A DNA stretch of 64,000 bases from Unio delphinus (taxonomy: Eukaryota; Mollusca; Bivalvia; Unionida; Unionidae), in NCBI GenBank assembly GCA_029339505.1, contig JAQISU010000036.1:5171501-5235500 (forward strand), read 5' to 3'. The position numbers and the translations under genes are program-made. Numbering within the stretch: position 1 is the stretch's first letter; the number at the start of each line of letters is the position of its first letter. The notes under the pieces were generated by a model. That model was given only the letters and a program-made list of their open reading frames with translations, made no database searches and was not told the origin of the DNA. Below, piece by piece: positions 22,052-33,515 of this stretch.

Positions 22052-22560
22052 AACCAGCAGATCAATCGGATTACGTCGTGGCTTTTCATCAGAATTCGTT
22101 AAGTTAACCGAATATTGCCGGAAAACCCCGAAGGCACACCGATGTATTGGGACGTTAAAATAGTCTGGTTCCCTGACCCTTCGTTATGAGGGTCAGGTAA
22201 CGGCCTCCGCCATATAGTAATTGCGCAATGTCCATGGAAGGTAAACACGCATTTTTATCAGCATGGCTCACAACATGAAATATTATCGCATAGAAGTATT
22301 AAAAAGTGTGTCTTATGTGTGGAAATGATGCACTACGATGAGTAGTGTTACCTGTTAGTACCTGTTAGTTATACCTGTTAGTATTCTTTAAAATCTGTGT
22401 CAAGCCGTCGTAGAACTGTGTGCAGCGTTTTAAATTACGAATCACACGTATGTGGGGTGGGGTGTAAACACCATTTTACTCGACCCTGTACATAATTAGG
22501 CGCGGCTTAGTCTTTTTATACTGATCTTTTCTTTGCAACATTACAGTTCAATTGCTTGCA
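22052..22560. promoter_or_regulatory. CpG-containing region between divergent genes
   Basis: The stretch has noticeably more CG dinucleotides (for example ATTACGTCGTGGC, GGCGCGGC) than the AT-rich flanks. It lies between the minus-strand homeobox-chromodomain gene and the plus-strand RecQ-like gene. A bidirectional promoter would fit, but no TATA box or start site can be assigned, and part of the sequence may be transposon ends. Confidence 0.25.
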
Positions 22561-23808
22561 ATAAGTATTGGCCTCACTACATCCTTGATTCTTAAATTAT
22601 CACCATGGCTTTGACAAACAACACTTAACACGTCCAGGACAAGTTTTGACAAATGCATGATTAATATGATGTGTTGTTATGTAGAATGACGTTGACCTTT
22701 CAAGTTATATAAGTAGAATACCTGTTAAAATATATTTTTGACCTCATCTTTAATATTTACAGCATATTTCCTGCAAACTGCATTTCGCTGATTTCATTCT
22801 CTAAGACTCCCACCCCCACCAAAGCTTCCCACCCACCCGCACACACACACATTCCTAGCACGAATTTAATTCAAAATGTGAGTGTAATTGTGACATGTCA
22901 GCTGTTGCATGCTCACTCAGGATGTATGTCTGCATCCACATTTTCCTCCAAAGCTGCCAATTACAGGATGGTTATCAATGATGTTAGCAAAGGACAGTCA
23001 TTTCATATTCTTTTAAAATGGTTGTCTATGTCTGATCATTAAAATCATGTAAATCATCATTCATAACTTACATGTTGATGTCTTGATATAAGCAACTGTA
23101 TAAAATGTATGGGTATTTATTTTGTATTATGTAGTAGAGGCTATATAATGGTACTGTAATCTTTTGTTCATTTGATACATTTTGTTTAAACACAATATTA
23201 GATTTTATTTATTACATATAGGTTATTTGCACACTTAACAGTTAGAGATTTGTAATTATTGAAAATCGGAGATGAAGGTATAACTTGTACATGAAAGTCT
23301 GAAAAATGTATTGAGGAAAAAGATTACCATTTTCCATGTGTTCAGTAAACATGAAATAATTGTGCACATTTTGTCTTTCATTTATTATTGTGTTAGATAT
23401 CATCTTGAGCCTGCATTTCAACCAAATGTAAGAATATAGCTTAAATCTAAAACTATTTGGATATATTTGATAGAGAAGCTTATGATGAAAATTTGAAGTG
23501 TCAATAGTGAAGCACTTTTATAACACTATTCATAATAATTAAAGTTTGGATATAACAGGCTAGTTTCACAGCTTCGAAATGCACCATTGCTATATCGAGC
23601 TAGATAACATTCTTACACAAGATATTAACCAGTGTTATACAGGGGTTTCCCAGTTTTATATACCTGGCTCCATTTGCATTAAAGTAAAAACTCAAATTTT
23701 ACTTGCTGACCAGTTTTATTGAATGTGAAATTTATTGCTGAAAAATCTATCAAATTGGTGTTGAATATTCAGGTTTACTTTACCTTAAAAGAATATTTTT
23801 CATTTCAG
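22561..23808. other. Non-coding DNA upstream of the RecQ-like coding exon
   Basis: Nothing was recognised apart from a short C/A-rich tract at 22808-22850. An untranslated first exon of the RecQ-like gene may be here, because the first coding exon starts at a good acceptor (CATTTCAG, 23801-23808). Confidence 0.4.
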
Positions 23809-25195
23809 ATAATCCAGTAAAATGCTACGAAGTCGCATACAGCATAAAATGGCCCTAGAAATGCTGAACATGGCATGTTGCACAGAAATTCAGTCTTAAA
23901 GCCTCAGCAGCTGAATTATCTTAAGGCACTAGTAAAACATGACACAGTTGTTATACTACCAACAGGATATGGAAAGTCACTTATATTTGAAATACTGCCC
24001 TATTACACACAATATGTACTTGCCAAAACATGCATTGTCATTATAGTTGTGTCATTAAACTCAATTCTGCAACAAGAGATCCAGAAGTTAAAACCTCGAG
24101 TTTTGCATCTTAAAACCGGTATTGACTTTGAAGAAACAAGTCATATATCCTATTTTATTGGTCATCCTGAAGATGCCATATATCATGCTGAAAAGGTCGG
24201 AACAATATCAACAAGATATGACATCACATATCTTGTAGTTGATGAGGCCCACTGCATTTTGGAATGGGGGGAGGACTTTAGGCCAGAATTCAAGAGACTT
24301 GTCAATATAATGCCTAGTATACAAAACTGCCTAAGAGTCCTTGCAGTTACTGCAACAGCAAGTCAAACAGCACAGAGGGACATTCACAGAAGCCTTGGAA
24401 TGAAAATGTTTACCATTTTAAGCACCACACAAGTTCTGAATGAAAATATTTCCATCAATATTAGGTCTCGTATACCATCAGCTGGGGGAAGGCACACTGT
24501 AGAAGGTGCTTATGACTATGTGTACAAGCCTTTACTATTAGAATTGCACAGAAATAAGCATGATTTTCCATTGACAATTGTATACTGCAAGTTGCAATGG
24601 TGCGCATATGGCATTGAACTTGCCAAGAGACTACTTGGATCATCATTCTGGATGGATTGTGAAAGACCTGAGGAGACTGCAAGTGTTGTACAGTTTCATT
24701 CCCAGCAACCTGAACATGTAAAAACTTATGCCATGTTTAAAACCCACATATATATCATTCAACCAGTTAGATATATGCTGTATTTTGTTTCACATTTGAC
24801 TGTCAGTGAACTCTGTGGCAATTATGGACTACTCTGCAAAATAGGCATTATGCTAGTAGTTTAAAAATAAGTTGATCCTGATTTGGCAACAAATCAGGAT
24901 CTAAACTGGTTTCAGTTGGCTCCATGTTAGACACACCAAATTATTGCTTGTGATGGTAATGTTTTTATATCAGTTTCTTATTCAAGACACCATAGCAAAT
25001 TTTTAAAAAAATATTGGATTTTTTTAGGTGATATTTAAATTACCAGATTTCAATGTTTCTGGTGGAAGTAAATCAGAAATCATATTATTTTTACTTTAAA
25101 ACTGTAAGTATTCATTTGATTTTCATCAGTGAAATTAAACAATGAAACAAGGCAAATTAGAAATTATTGACTTGGAGACTGAAAACATTGCTTTG

Positions 25196-25283
<88 letters not shown>

Positions 25284-28200
25284 CCCCATAGGTCAATCAG
25301 GAAATCCTAAAACAATTATCCCAAGATGGGACTCCAGTTCGACTGGTGTTTGCAACTATAGCCCTTGGCATGGGATGTGACCTAAGGCAAGTGAAGAGAG
25401 TAATCCATGCAGGTCCTCCATCAACTCTTGACGGTATAGTAGTGATTAAGATCCAAACATTTTTATTGTTATTTTTTTCCCCTGCAATTAATGTGACTCA
25501 AGGCATAGGACAGAGAAGATACAGACATACTGTTAGTTAATGTGACCATTCCACATCATAGCTTGGTTTTATTTTTATTTTTTAAGGATGAAAAGCAAAA
25601 GTTTTGTATTTATGAAATTATATTTGTTTTTGTTTGGGGGGGACAGTACCATGTTTCAAGCTAATAAGAGGAAGTGTATAAAAGCCATGTATAATAAACA
25701 TATCTGAATATACATGTTTAATTGTTTATATTCAAAGTTACCTTTCATCATGCATTTGTCTCTTTCAATATTTAAATCCAAAAAGCGGCTCCTTACTTTA
25801 ATAGTTACTGGATCAATTGTTTTCAATCATAGGTATTTCGAAACAAATTTAATATGAATTTTTTTCATTACAACACAACTGTAACTCTGGTGTAAGCATG
25901 TGTAGAAAATGTGTAATCACACCACTTATCAATACTCTCATCCTTTTGTAATGTTATTTATTTTTGAAGAATAACCGTAGAAGGCGTTGTGTAGAATTTA
26001 TTCAATACAATACATCTATACAGCTTGGAAGGGGAGTAAAGTCTGCCCTGAGAATATATTTCCCATGGAACTTAAACCCTAGTGAATCTATAACACAAAC
26101 CAGCTGTTGGTGTGTATCGGTTCTAGTCCAGTGTGAGATATCTGATTACATTTGCAATCAAGTAATATTTAAAGCTAATTAGATTAAGGCTTACACTACA
26201 TCTTCCCATCTGACAAGTTTGCCATTAACACGAAACTTGATCTGATGACTGCATTTCTAAACAAGCTCCATTAGCTTTTTTTGTTTTCTACAAGTTCAGT
26301 TTCATAGGTGGTTTCGATAACCTTCCTGAACGTGTGAAATATCCGTTTTGAGTGGTTGGCATTGCTTTGCTTTCGTCTGAGTCAGTCAATGTGTCAGGGT
26401 TTGAAGCAGTCACTCTGAGAGGTTCTGATATTGTGATAGGCATTGGAATTAAATTTCTCCTATTACGCTGTATCTCTCTCTCCCTCGTCAGTTACTACCA
26501 TGTATGAACGAGGTGTAGATGCCTGAGATTTAATTATCCCTGATGAAAATTGAACTTTAATCCATACGTAATTCCCTACCTGAAGTTTTGTCATATATTG
26601 GGCGATGTGTCGGCGATCATAATTTCTCTTTTGAGTTTTCTTTTGAAAGTTTTCCGATTTCTTCTGTTTTATTAAATCTGGCCATTTCGGCTCCAAGTTG
26701 TTTGGTGCCATTGGCAAAGTAGTTTGTAATTTTCTTCCCATCAGTAATTCGGCAGGGCTATATCCATTTGGTAATGGTGTTGCGCGATATGTCAGATGAG
26801 CTATGTAAGGGTCGTTTGCTTTTTTAAGCATTCTTTTAACCCTTACTTAAAGTGCTGAATTGTTTTGCAGTAAAAGGTCCCTCAGTGCTGAATTGTTTCA
26901 GGAGAGAAAAGAAGAAAACTCCACAGTCTTTAAATTACATGTATTTTATTAAATATACACAATTGAAAGACAAACCCTATATGAAAAGTGATGGCGCGTG
27001 TCTATACTTTAAGATTAGCCTCAAGACACATGTGTAGGTTTAACATATTTGCAGGTACAGGTGTAAATACAGGTAAAATGACAGGTTAAAATTGTATTTC
27101 ATCAGTAATATCGTTTGTTTTTGATGCAAAAAGCTCAAATATATCTAAGAAATGTTATATTCTTTAGTAGTCCAACCATGCACATGTTATGTCTGGCACA
27201 ATGTTATATATAAACTGTGAAAATCACAGGTAAAGGAAGCTTGACAGTTTTGCAAAAATCCACTCCATGAATGTCAGAGGTAAGTTTAAACCCTCCAGTC
27301 AGCAATTAATGTTCATGAAAAACTATCACCTGTTATTTATTATAATATCATCAAACCGAGGTCCATATCTGGTGATTAAACCTCAGCAGCGGCTTTATTT
27401 TTGTTCAATCATTGGGCTGATTTTGTGTTAAGAGTCACCTTAATTGTTTTCATTGTCTGACAGGTGTAAATTGCTTGGAATAGCTTGAAATACATCCCAT
27501 ACTTTTTTTTTTGCTGAAGAATGCTGTTGATATCGCATCATCAATAGCCCATTAGGAATCGGGAACAGACATATGTACCAAACCCATTGTTTTAGTCGAT
27601 GCGAAAACGTTTTAGATGCTCAGGTGCGACAGGCCGCCATTTCTTCATGCGACTTTTTTCCTTCAAGTCTGGCCCATGAACTCTCTGATCTGCATTACGA
27701 TTTGTTTGATCTACTATCAGATGCAATAACTCGTCATCTAAGAAAAAGTCTTCAATAGTCCGATGGTTCATTATTCACCATCTCGACATTTAATTTTTAA
27801 TTACCAGTGAATGGGGGTTGACAGGCGCGCCATCTTTTCACGGCAAGTGAGCATGTACATCCGACTCCAGTTCCATGTAAATTACTGGCTCAAAATCATT
27901 CATGTGTATTTCCATCAATACCTCGCTTGCTCCAATAATGTCATTTTTCTCAATTTATTCAAAATCACTATTAGCATCACTATCAGAAGCGAATATTTGT
28001 CGCAAGAAATCACCTTCGTATTCAGCGTCGGCCATTTTAGTTTTGCACTAGTACCATGTGTTCAGGAGCGAGCATTTGTAAAATTACATCGTTAATAATA
28101 TAGTAAAGTACTGCAGTATGCTTGTTCCGGGCCTTTTTAAACTAATCAAATATAGTTTTACAGGCATTTATGGCAAGATGAAGTCATAGAATGCGATCAA

Positions 28201-31200
28201 TGTTGCTCACCTCGAAATTGACTTGAGTCGCTAAATGCACTATGGGACCACATACAACAGCGCAACTGGAGTCGCGATACGCACTTTAAGGGTTAATTAC
28301 TTGAACAGCTCTTTCGGCTAGACCATTGCTCCGTGGATATTTCGGACTACTTGTAATATGCCTGAATCCATAACTTTTCGCAAAATGTCTGAGTATTGCG
28401 GATGTGTATTGTGGACCATTATTTGAAACTAATACTTCTGGTATACCATGTCGCGCAAATATTGATTTTAGATGATTGACAATTGCTTTAGAACCTGTGC
28501 CTTGCAATTTTGATATTTCAATATATCGTTAGAAATAATCAATCACCAAGAGATATGTTTGACCATTCAGTTCAAACAAGTCTGAAGCGACTCTTTGACA
28601 AGGTCGACTTGGAAATTCATTTGGTATCATTGGTTCAGCTTGATCTCTTGAGTTTTCTACGCAATTTTGGCAAGATTTCATCAAGTGTTCTAGCTGAGTA
28701 CTTATTCCTTTCCACCAAACTGACGTTTTGACGCGTTCTCGGCATTTCACTATGCCTTGGTGACCATCGTAAACTCTCTCAAGGATTTCTTTTTGAAGTG
28801 ATTCTGGTATTACCAGGCGTGTACCTTTCATTAAAAGACCATTTTGAATTGTAAATTCACCTCTATCTGCATAGTATGATTGTAGTTTTTCATCCATAGC
28901 GGATTTCTCTGGCCACTCCATTTCACAGAATTGTACAAGTTGTTTGCAAATCGAATCATTTCGATATTCAGACTTTATTTGTTCAAGTCGAGCATTTGAT
29001 GCAGGCAGATTACTAACTATGAAGTCAACGTAGGCGTTAGTTTCAGCCTGAAAGTCTCTGTCACTCTCAGAGTAATAAGTTAAAGGTGCTCTGGAGAGAG
29101 CATCAGCAGTTAATAGATTCTTGCCAGCAACACGAACTATGTAAAAGTTGAATCTCATCAAACGCATTCTAAAGCGTTGAATTCTAGAGGGTAAATCTCC
29201 CAAGATTTTTGTGCTCATTAGTGGTACTAATGGCTTATGGTCAGTTTCAAGTTTGAATTGTGACCCAATTAAAAAGCTACTAAAGCGTTCACAAGTCCAA
29301 GTGATTGCAAGGGCCTCTTTTTCTATTTGAGCATAGCGTTGCTTAGTTTCTGACATACCTCGTGACGCGAATGCCACCGGTCTCAGAGTGCTACCGTACT
29401 GCTGCCGTAGCACAGCACCTAGTCCAAACGAAGATGCATCTGCAGATACAACTATTTTTCTATTTGGATCATAATGTGCTAAAGTAGGTGAAGATATAAT
29501 TTCCTGCTTGATACCTCTAAAAGCTTATTCTTGATCTGGACCCCAAGTCCATGCGTTTTTACCTTTCAAAAGCTCACGTAATGGTTTCGATTTTTCTGCC
29601 AAATTTGGACTAAATTTGCCAAGCTGATTTGCCATACCGAGAAATCGTCGTATCTCTGTTACGCATTTCGGTGTCTCCATTTCAGTTATAGCTTTAACTT
29701 TTTCTGGATCAGGTCGGCAACCGTTTTCGTCAACAATATGCCCAAGAAACCTTACGGATGGTCTCGAAAATTCACACTTTTCAGCGTTCAAAGTGATGCC
29801 GGCCTTTTGAATTGATTTCATGACCATTTCTAGTCTTTCGTCATGCATTGTCTGCGTTTCTCCAAAAACAAGAACATCGTCCATGTGACAGAGTGTTCCG
29901 TCAAGTCGTTTCAGAGTTTCTGACATCCTTTTTTGAAAATATTCAGGCGCAGAACTGATCCCAAATGGAAGGCAATTAAAATAAAACCAACCAAAAGGAG
30001 AAATGAAAGTTGTAAGGAGGCGTGACTCTTCTGACAGGTTTATCTGCCAAAAGCCCGAGTTTGCATCAAGTTTGGTGAAAAACTTTGCACCTGCTAGTTT
30101 TGCAAGGGATTCTTCAACTGATGGTAGTGGGTGGTTTTCTCTTTTAACCGATTTATTCAGTTTAGTTAGATCCACGCAAATTCTTACATTACCGTTTGGT
30201 TTTGGAACAACAACCATTGCAGAGCATCACTCAGTGGGCTCATCTACTTTTGAAATAACCTCCATTTGTTCCATTCTAATCAACTCCTCTTGAACTTTAT
30301 TCAATAAAGGGATATGAACCTTTCTTGGGGTAGATAAGGCATAAGGTTTGGCATTTTTATCCAGAGTTATGTTATAGAACCATTTTGTTTTCCCTAGACC
30401 TTTAAACAAATTTGGATATTTCTCGCGATAGTCCCTATCTAAATTTATGGACTTATCCTGAATTTTGCTTGCATTTTGTGAGTTTAAATCTGCGGCATTT
30501 ACGGAGGATATATTTACCTGTTCAATAATCTTAAGAGTCTGACTTGCGGGCCTACCCATGAGTGCCTGATTCAGTCCCTTCACAACAAATATGTCTTGTA
30601 CACTGAATGCATTGTTTGACTCCAGTCCACAGGTAAATTTTCCCAGCACTTTAAGTTCAGAGTTTCCAGGTCCATACAGTTTTCGATCAGACTTTGAAAG
30701 TTTTTGTTCTCCGATTTTTCTTAAATCCTTCTCAGGAATTACAGTCACATCAGCTCCAGTATCAATCTTGAATAAAAGTGTAGTTTTGTTCAATCTCACC
30801 CGCGTCATCCATGGTTGACCCTTCTTTGTGCTAACAGTTCCTAGAAATCCAGATTCCGCTCTCGATTCTATTGTGCGAACTGTTGATTTTGACAGACAGC
30901 ATTTTGCATAGTGTCATCTTTTCTTATACTTATGGCATTATGGTTCTTTTGCAGGATATTGGTCTCCAGAATGATTTCCTTTCTTTCTACATCTCATGCA
31001 TCCTTTTCTGTTAACATTATTTTGTTGAGCATTTGGAAATTTATGTTTCTGTTTCCAATATTTCAGTGAAGACGATTTTACTGCATCCATTTCAGTCATT
31101 CGTTCTCCACTTGCTCGTATCGTTGTTTGCTGCTTTTTCACAACCTCATTTTGTCGAGCTTGACTAACGGCAGATTCTAGAGTTAGATTCGCATCTAACT

Positions 31201-32356
31201 GCAATTTTTTGACAGTTTTGAATCTCTCAGTCCAACTACAAGTCGATCTCTGATCATTTCATCATGTAGTGACCCGAAATTACAATTTTCTGCTAACACA
31301 TAGATAGCAGTAACAAAACTGTCTACTAATTCTCCCTCTTCCTGTTTTCTTTGATTAAATTTTGCTCTTTCAAATATTACATTCCTCTTTGGAATGAAAT
31401 ATCGCATGAATTTATCTGTCACATGCTTCCACTTATTTTGATCTTCCTCTGTCAGGTTGAACGAAGACAAAATGTCATCAGCCTCACTTCGCATGGAATA
31501 AATCAAGGTATTCACTTGTATTTCTTCCTCTTTTTCATTAAGTCCAGACACTTGACGAAAGCGTTCAAAACGCTGAAACCACTTTTCCGAAGTTTCAGGT
31601 CTCAAAAAGTCAAATTTGTCCGGATTTGTAAATTGAAATGTAGCCATTTTCAACTCTGATAATTTCAATCCTGTGTTTTACCGCTGCCACCATGTAATGT
31701 TATTTATTATTGAAGAATAACCATAAAAGGCGTTGTGTAGAATTTATTCAATACAATACATCTATACAGCTTGGAAGGGGAGTAAAGTCTGCCCTAGAAT
31801 ATATTTCCCATGGAACTTAAACCCTATTGAATCTATAACACAAACCAGCTGTTGGTGTGTATCTGTTCTAGTCCAGTGTGAGATATATGATTACATTTAC
31901 AATCAAGTAATATTTAAAGCTAATTAGATTAAAGCTTACACTGCACCTTTCTTTGAATTGTGTTTCAAAGCCTACACACAGGAGATTGGCAGAGCAGGTA
32001 GAGATGGTTCCAGAGCCCAAGCCATTTTTTACTATAGTGCTACAGATTTGGCACAAAGACATATTGACAAGGCCATCAAAGATTTTTGCAAGTCAAACAA
32101 GTGCAGAAGATTGTTTTTATCAGGGTACTTCAGTGTGAATTTCCAGCCAACTACTATTCAGGAATGTTGTGACATATGTGCCAATTATGAACAGTTTGTG
32201 AGACCCATTATCATTCCATCCCTGGAGCAAAGAAACCATGTGATGCATGCAATTCAAGACTATGTGACAGCAGACGGTACAGGATGTTTGGATGAACACA
32301 TCACATATTTAATTTCAGAAACTATTGAGTTCTGCAATACTGTTCAAGAAGTTTAA
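23809..32356 (+). CDS. RecQ-family DNA helicase-like gene, three exons, transposon in intron 2
   Basis: The product would be an ATP-dependent 3'-5' DNA helicase of the RecQ type acting in the nucleus. Exons are 23809-24717, 25292-25433 and 31971-32356, joined in phases 0 and 1. From Met at 23875: Q motif region LKPQQLNYLK (residues 8-17), Walker A PTGYGKS (28-34), DEAH box (122-125), motif III AVTATAS (156-162). Exon 2 gives FATIALGMGCDLRQVKRVIH (motif V) and exon 3 QEIGRAGRDG (motif VI), then a RecQ zinc-binding module FCKSNKC...CCDIC. There is no HRDC domain; TAA at 32354. The N-terminus is uncertain: a second frame upstream (MALEMLNMACCTEI, from 23850) suggests a one-base frameshift near 23890. 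Otherwise the frame is open. A 6 kb gypsy element in intron 2 lies antisense. Confidence 0.8.
25198..25281. repeat. (AT)n microsatellite in RecQ-like intron 1
   Basis: About 41 AT units end 10 bp before the exon 2 acceptor. They replace a normal polypyrimidine tract, so splicing of exon 2 may be weak. Confidence 0.95.
25292..25433 (+). CDS. RecQ-like exon 2 (helicase motifs IV-V)
   Basis: The acceptor CCCATAG follows an 80-bp (AT)n tract; the donor is GTATAG. The exon encodes NQEILKQLSQDG then RLVFATIALGMG and VIHAGPPSTLD, the second RecA-like lobe. It joins exon 1 in phase 0 (FHSQQPEH before VNQEI) and exon 3 in phase 1. Confidence 0.8.
25947..26200 (-). repeat. 3' LTR of the gypsy element
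   Basis: 254 bp, TG...CA, matching 31693-31945 throughout. Flanked on its outer side by CCTTT. Confidence 0.92.
26463..26838 (-). pseudogene. gypsy pol C-terminus beyond the piggyBac insertion
   Basis: RMLKKANDPYIAHLTYRATP then PNGYSPAELLMGRKLQT is the conserved C-terminal part of gypsy integrase. It continues the reading of the segment ending at 28286 once the piggyBac insertion and one TTAA copy are ignored. No chromodomain follows it. Confidence 0.85.
26839..28285 (-). mobile_element. piggyBac-type DNA transposon, internally decayed, nested in gypsy
   Basis: It is flanked on both sides by TTAA (26835-26838 and 28286-28289). Ends begin CCCTTACTTAAAGTGC and, on the other strand, CCCTTAAAGTGCGTATCGCG, the CCC/GGG-type inverted ends expected of piggyBac. 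Transposase remnants on the minus strand: an acidic N-terminus MADAEYEGDFLRQIFASDSD (from about 28033) and LHLIVDQTNRNADQ and KSRMKKWRPVAPEHLK (about 27720-27610), both typical of the piggyBac N-terminal region. The DDD catalytic core is absent, so this is a deleted, non-autonomous copy of 1447 bp. Confidence 0.85.
28286..30808 (-). pseudogene. gypsy pol: protease, reverse transcriptase, RNase H, integrase (first part)
   Basis: Protease: LFKIDTGADVTVIPE (about 30775). RT: MVVVPKPNGNVRICVDL (about 30215), LPFGISSAPEYFQ (about 29950), and the catalytic CHMDDVLVFG (about 29885). RNase H: RYAQIEKEALAITW (about 29340) and TDHKPL. Integrase: the HHCC region VYDGHQGIVK to SCQNC (about 28775-28660), TYLLVIDYF with the first catalytic Asp (about 28540), then NNGPQYTS, where the usual second Asp is Asn, and NGLAERAVQ with the Glu (about 28310). 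Three nonsense codons (near 30230, 29524 and 28530) break the frame. The last part continues beyond the piggyBac insertion. Confidence 0.88.
30938..31668 (-). pseudogene. gypsy gag
   Basis: This is the capsid/nucleocapsid precursor of the retrotransposon. Met at 31645 or 31668 opens a capsid-like region with EKWFQRFERFRQVSGL, and VDSFVTAIYVLAENCNFG, typical of Ty3/gypsy gag. A frame overlap or shift at about 31200 leads to the nucleocapsid part, with a zinc knuckle CMRCRKKGNHSGDQYPA in which the last cysteine has become Tyr. The frame then ends at 30938. Confidence 0.8.
31693..31945 (-). repeat. 5' LTR of the gypsy element
   Basis: 253 bp, TG...CA, followed on its outer side by CCTTT and on its inner side (minus strand) by the TGG-starting primer-binding site. 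Confidence 0.92.
31971..32356 (+). CDS. RecQ-like exon 3 (motif VI and zinc-binding module)
   Basis: The acceptor is TTTCAAAG at 31963-31970, only 20 bp after the target duplication of the gypsy insertion. It encodes AYTQEIGRAGRDGSRAQAIF, in which the arginine finger of motif VI is present, then the zinc module cysteines (FCKSNKCRR and CCDIC) and a short acidic C-terminus. The stop is at 32354-32356. Confidence 0.85.
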
Positions 32357-33515
32357 TTTAACTTTCACCTACCACCATTAGTAGCATCAGCAATCCATAG
32401 TATCATCACACATGTACTGCAATAAGATGCATGTTATTTATCTCTGTCAACTGACAATTATTTTATCTATGCTCTAAACCATTCTTAGTGTATAATCGTG
32501 GTTAATGAAAGTAAGGCAATTTTATATTAATACAATTTTTTACAATCATAGCTTCCAATTTTTTAACATTATTATCCACCAGATTTCTCCTTGTATGTAC
32601 ATTAAAGTACCAAGTTGAACCCATTTACAGAATGGTCCTTGTGTTGTAATCTTTTATACAGTTGACATGTAAAAATCCAGTATTGTACTCGTAATATTCA
32701 CCTTAATAGTAATAAGTATAAAATAAACGATACAGCCATTGGACAAGATTATTTTCATTCTATTTTTGGTGTGAATGAAGTGTCAAATAATACACATCAT
32801 TATTAAAATCAATGCTACTCATTTGCATGATTAGAATCAATAAATTCATGAAAACAACTGTGCATGCCATATATCTATCCATAATACAGTAATTTAACAT
32901 GATTGCATACACCAATAATGTTCAGACCTAACTAAATAAATGTAAAACTTACAGATGTATAGACCTTTTGACCAAATCTTTATGAAGACACTATCACCAT
33001 GAATTTGATCTGGTTATTCTAACTTAATAGGAACTTTTGTTCCGACTGACTGCCATCTTTTAGAGAAAAGGAAATATAAATTTGAATCACACTTAGAAGG
33101 GCTATAAAAATAACTAAGTTTTAATATTCATAAGGGTTAAAGGTATAGCCACTTGGTCATAAAATGCTTACTGCTAAAACACCATGTAAACCTATTTGGA
33201 CTTGTGAACAATATAATGTACTGCAGTTTTATCCTTGTTCCACACAATGTAGTTTAATTTTCAGTTTTATTGCTGTTTTTCACAATATAAGGTAAAGCAG
33301 GGTTTTATCCAAATTCACCATAATGTAATGTAAAGAATTTTTATCACTGTTTCTCACAAAGTAATATAATGCAAGGTTTGATCCATGTTCCTCACATTGT
33401 AATGTAATGCACGTTTATCATTGTTCCTCAAAATACAATGCAAAGCATGGTTTTATCCATGTGACTCACAAATCAACTTTTACAAATACTTCATCATTGT
33501 GTTAAGAAAAATAAT
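32357..33515. other. Intergenic DNA between two converging genes
   Basis: The 3' ends of the RecQ-like gene (plus) and the DUF6589-type gene (minus) face each other across this stretch. It holds a degenerate minisatellite at about 33190-33475 and otherwise nothing recognised. Confidence 0.6.
33190..33475. repeat. Degenerate ~45 bp minisatellite
   Basis: Five to six imperfect units follow the pattern CACAATGTAATGTAATGCA - GGTTTTATCC - TTGTTCCTCA. They lie between two convergent gene ends. Confidence 0.75.

Larger units (their letters stand above)
25947..31945 (-). mobile_element. Complete Ty3/gypsy LTR retrotransposon inserted in the RecQ-like gene
   Basis: LTRs are 25947-26200 (3' LTR) and 31693-31945 (5' LTR), both starting TG and ending CA, and differing at about ten positions by eye. 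The 5-bp target duplication is CCTTT (25942-25946 and 31946-31950). The primer-binding site follows the 5' LTR on the minus strand (TGGTGGCAGCGG, 31692 downward), and a purine-rich tract (GATGGGAAGA) precedes the 3' LTR. Inside are gag, then protease-RT-RNase H-integrase. The element is split by a piggyBac insertion at 26839-28285. Stops in pol make it non-autonomous now. LTR similarity implies a fairly recent insertion. Confidence 0.92.

Noticed and set aside
23875..24864. RecQ ORF taken as one exon to 24864
   Set aside because: Homology ends at FHSQQPEH (24717), where GTAAAA is a donor that fits exon 2 in phase 0. The rest is intron read-through.
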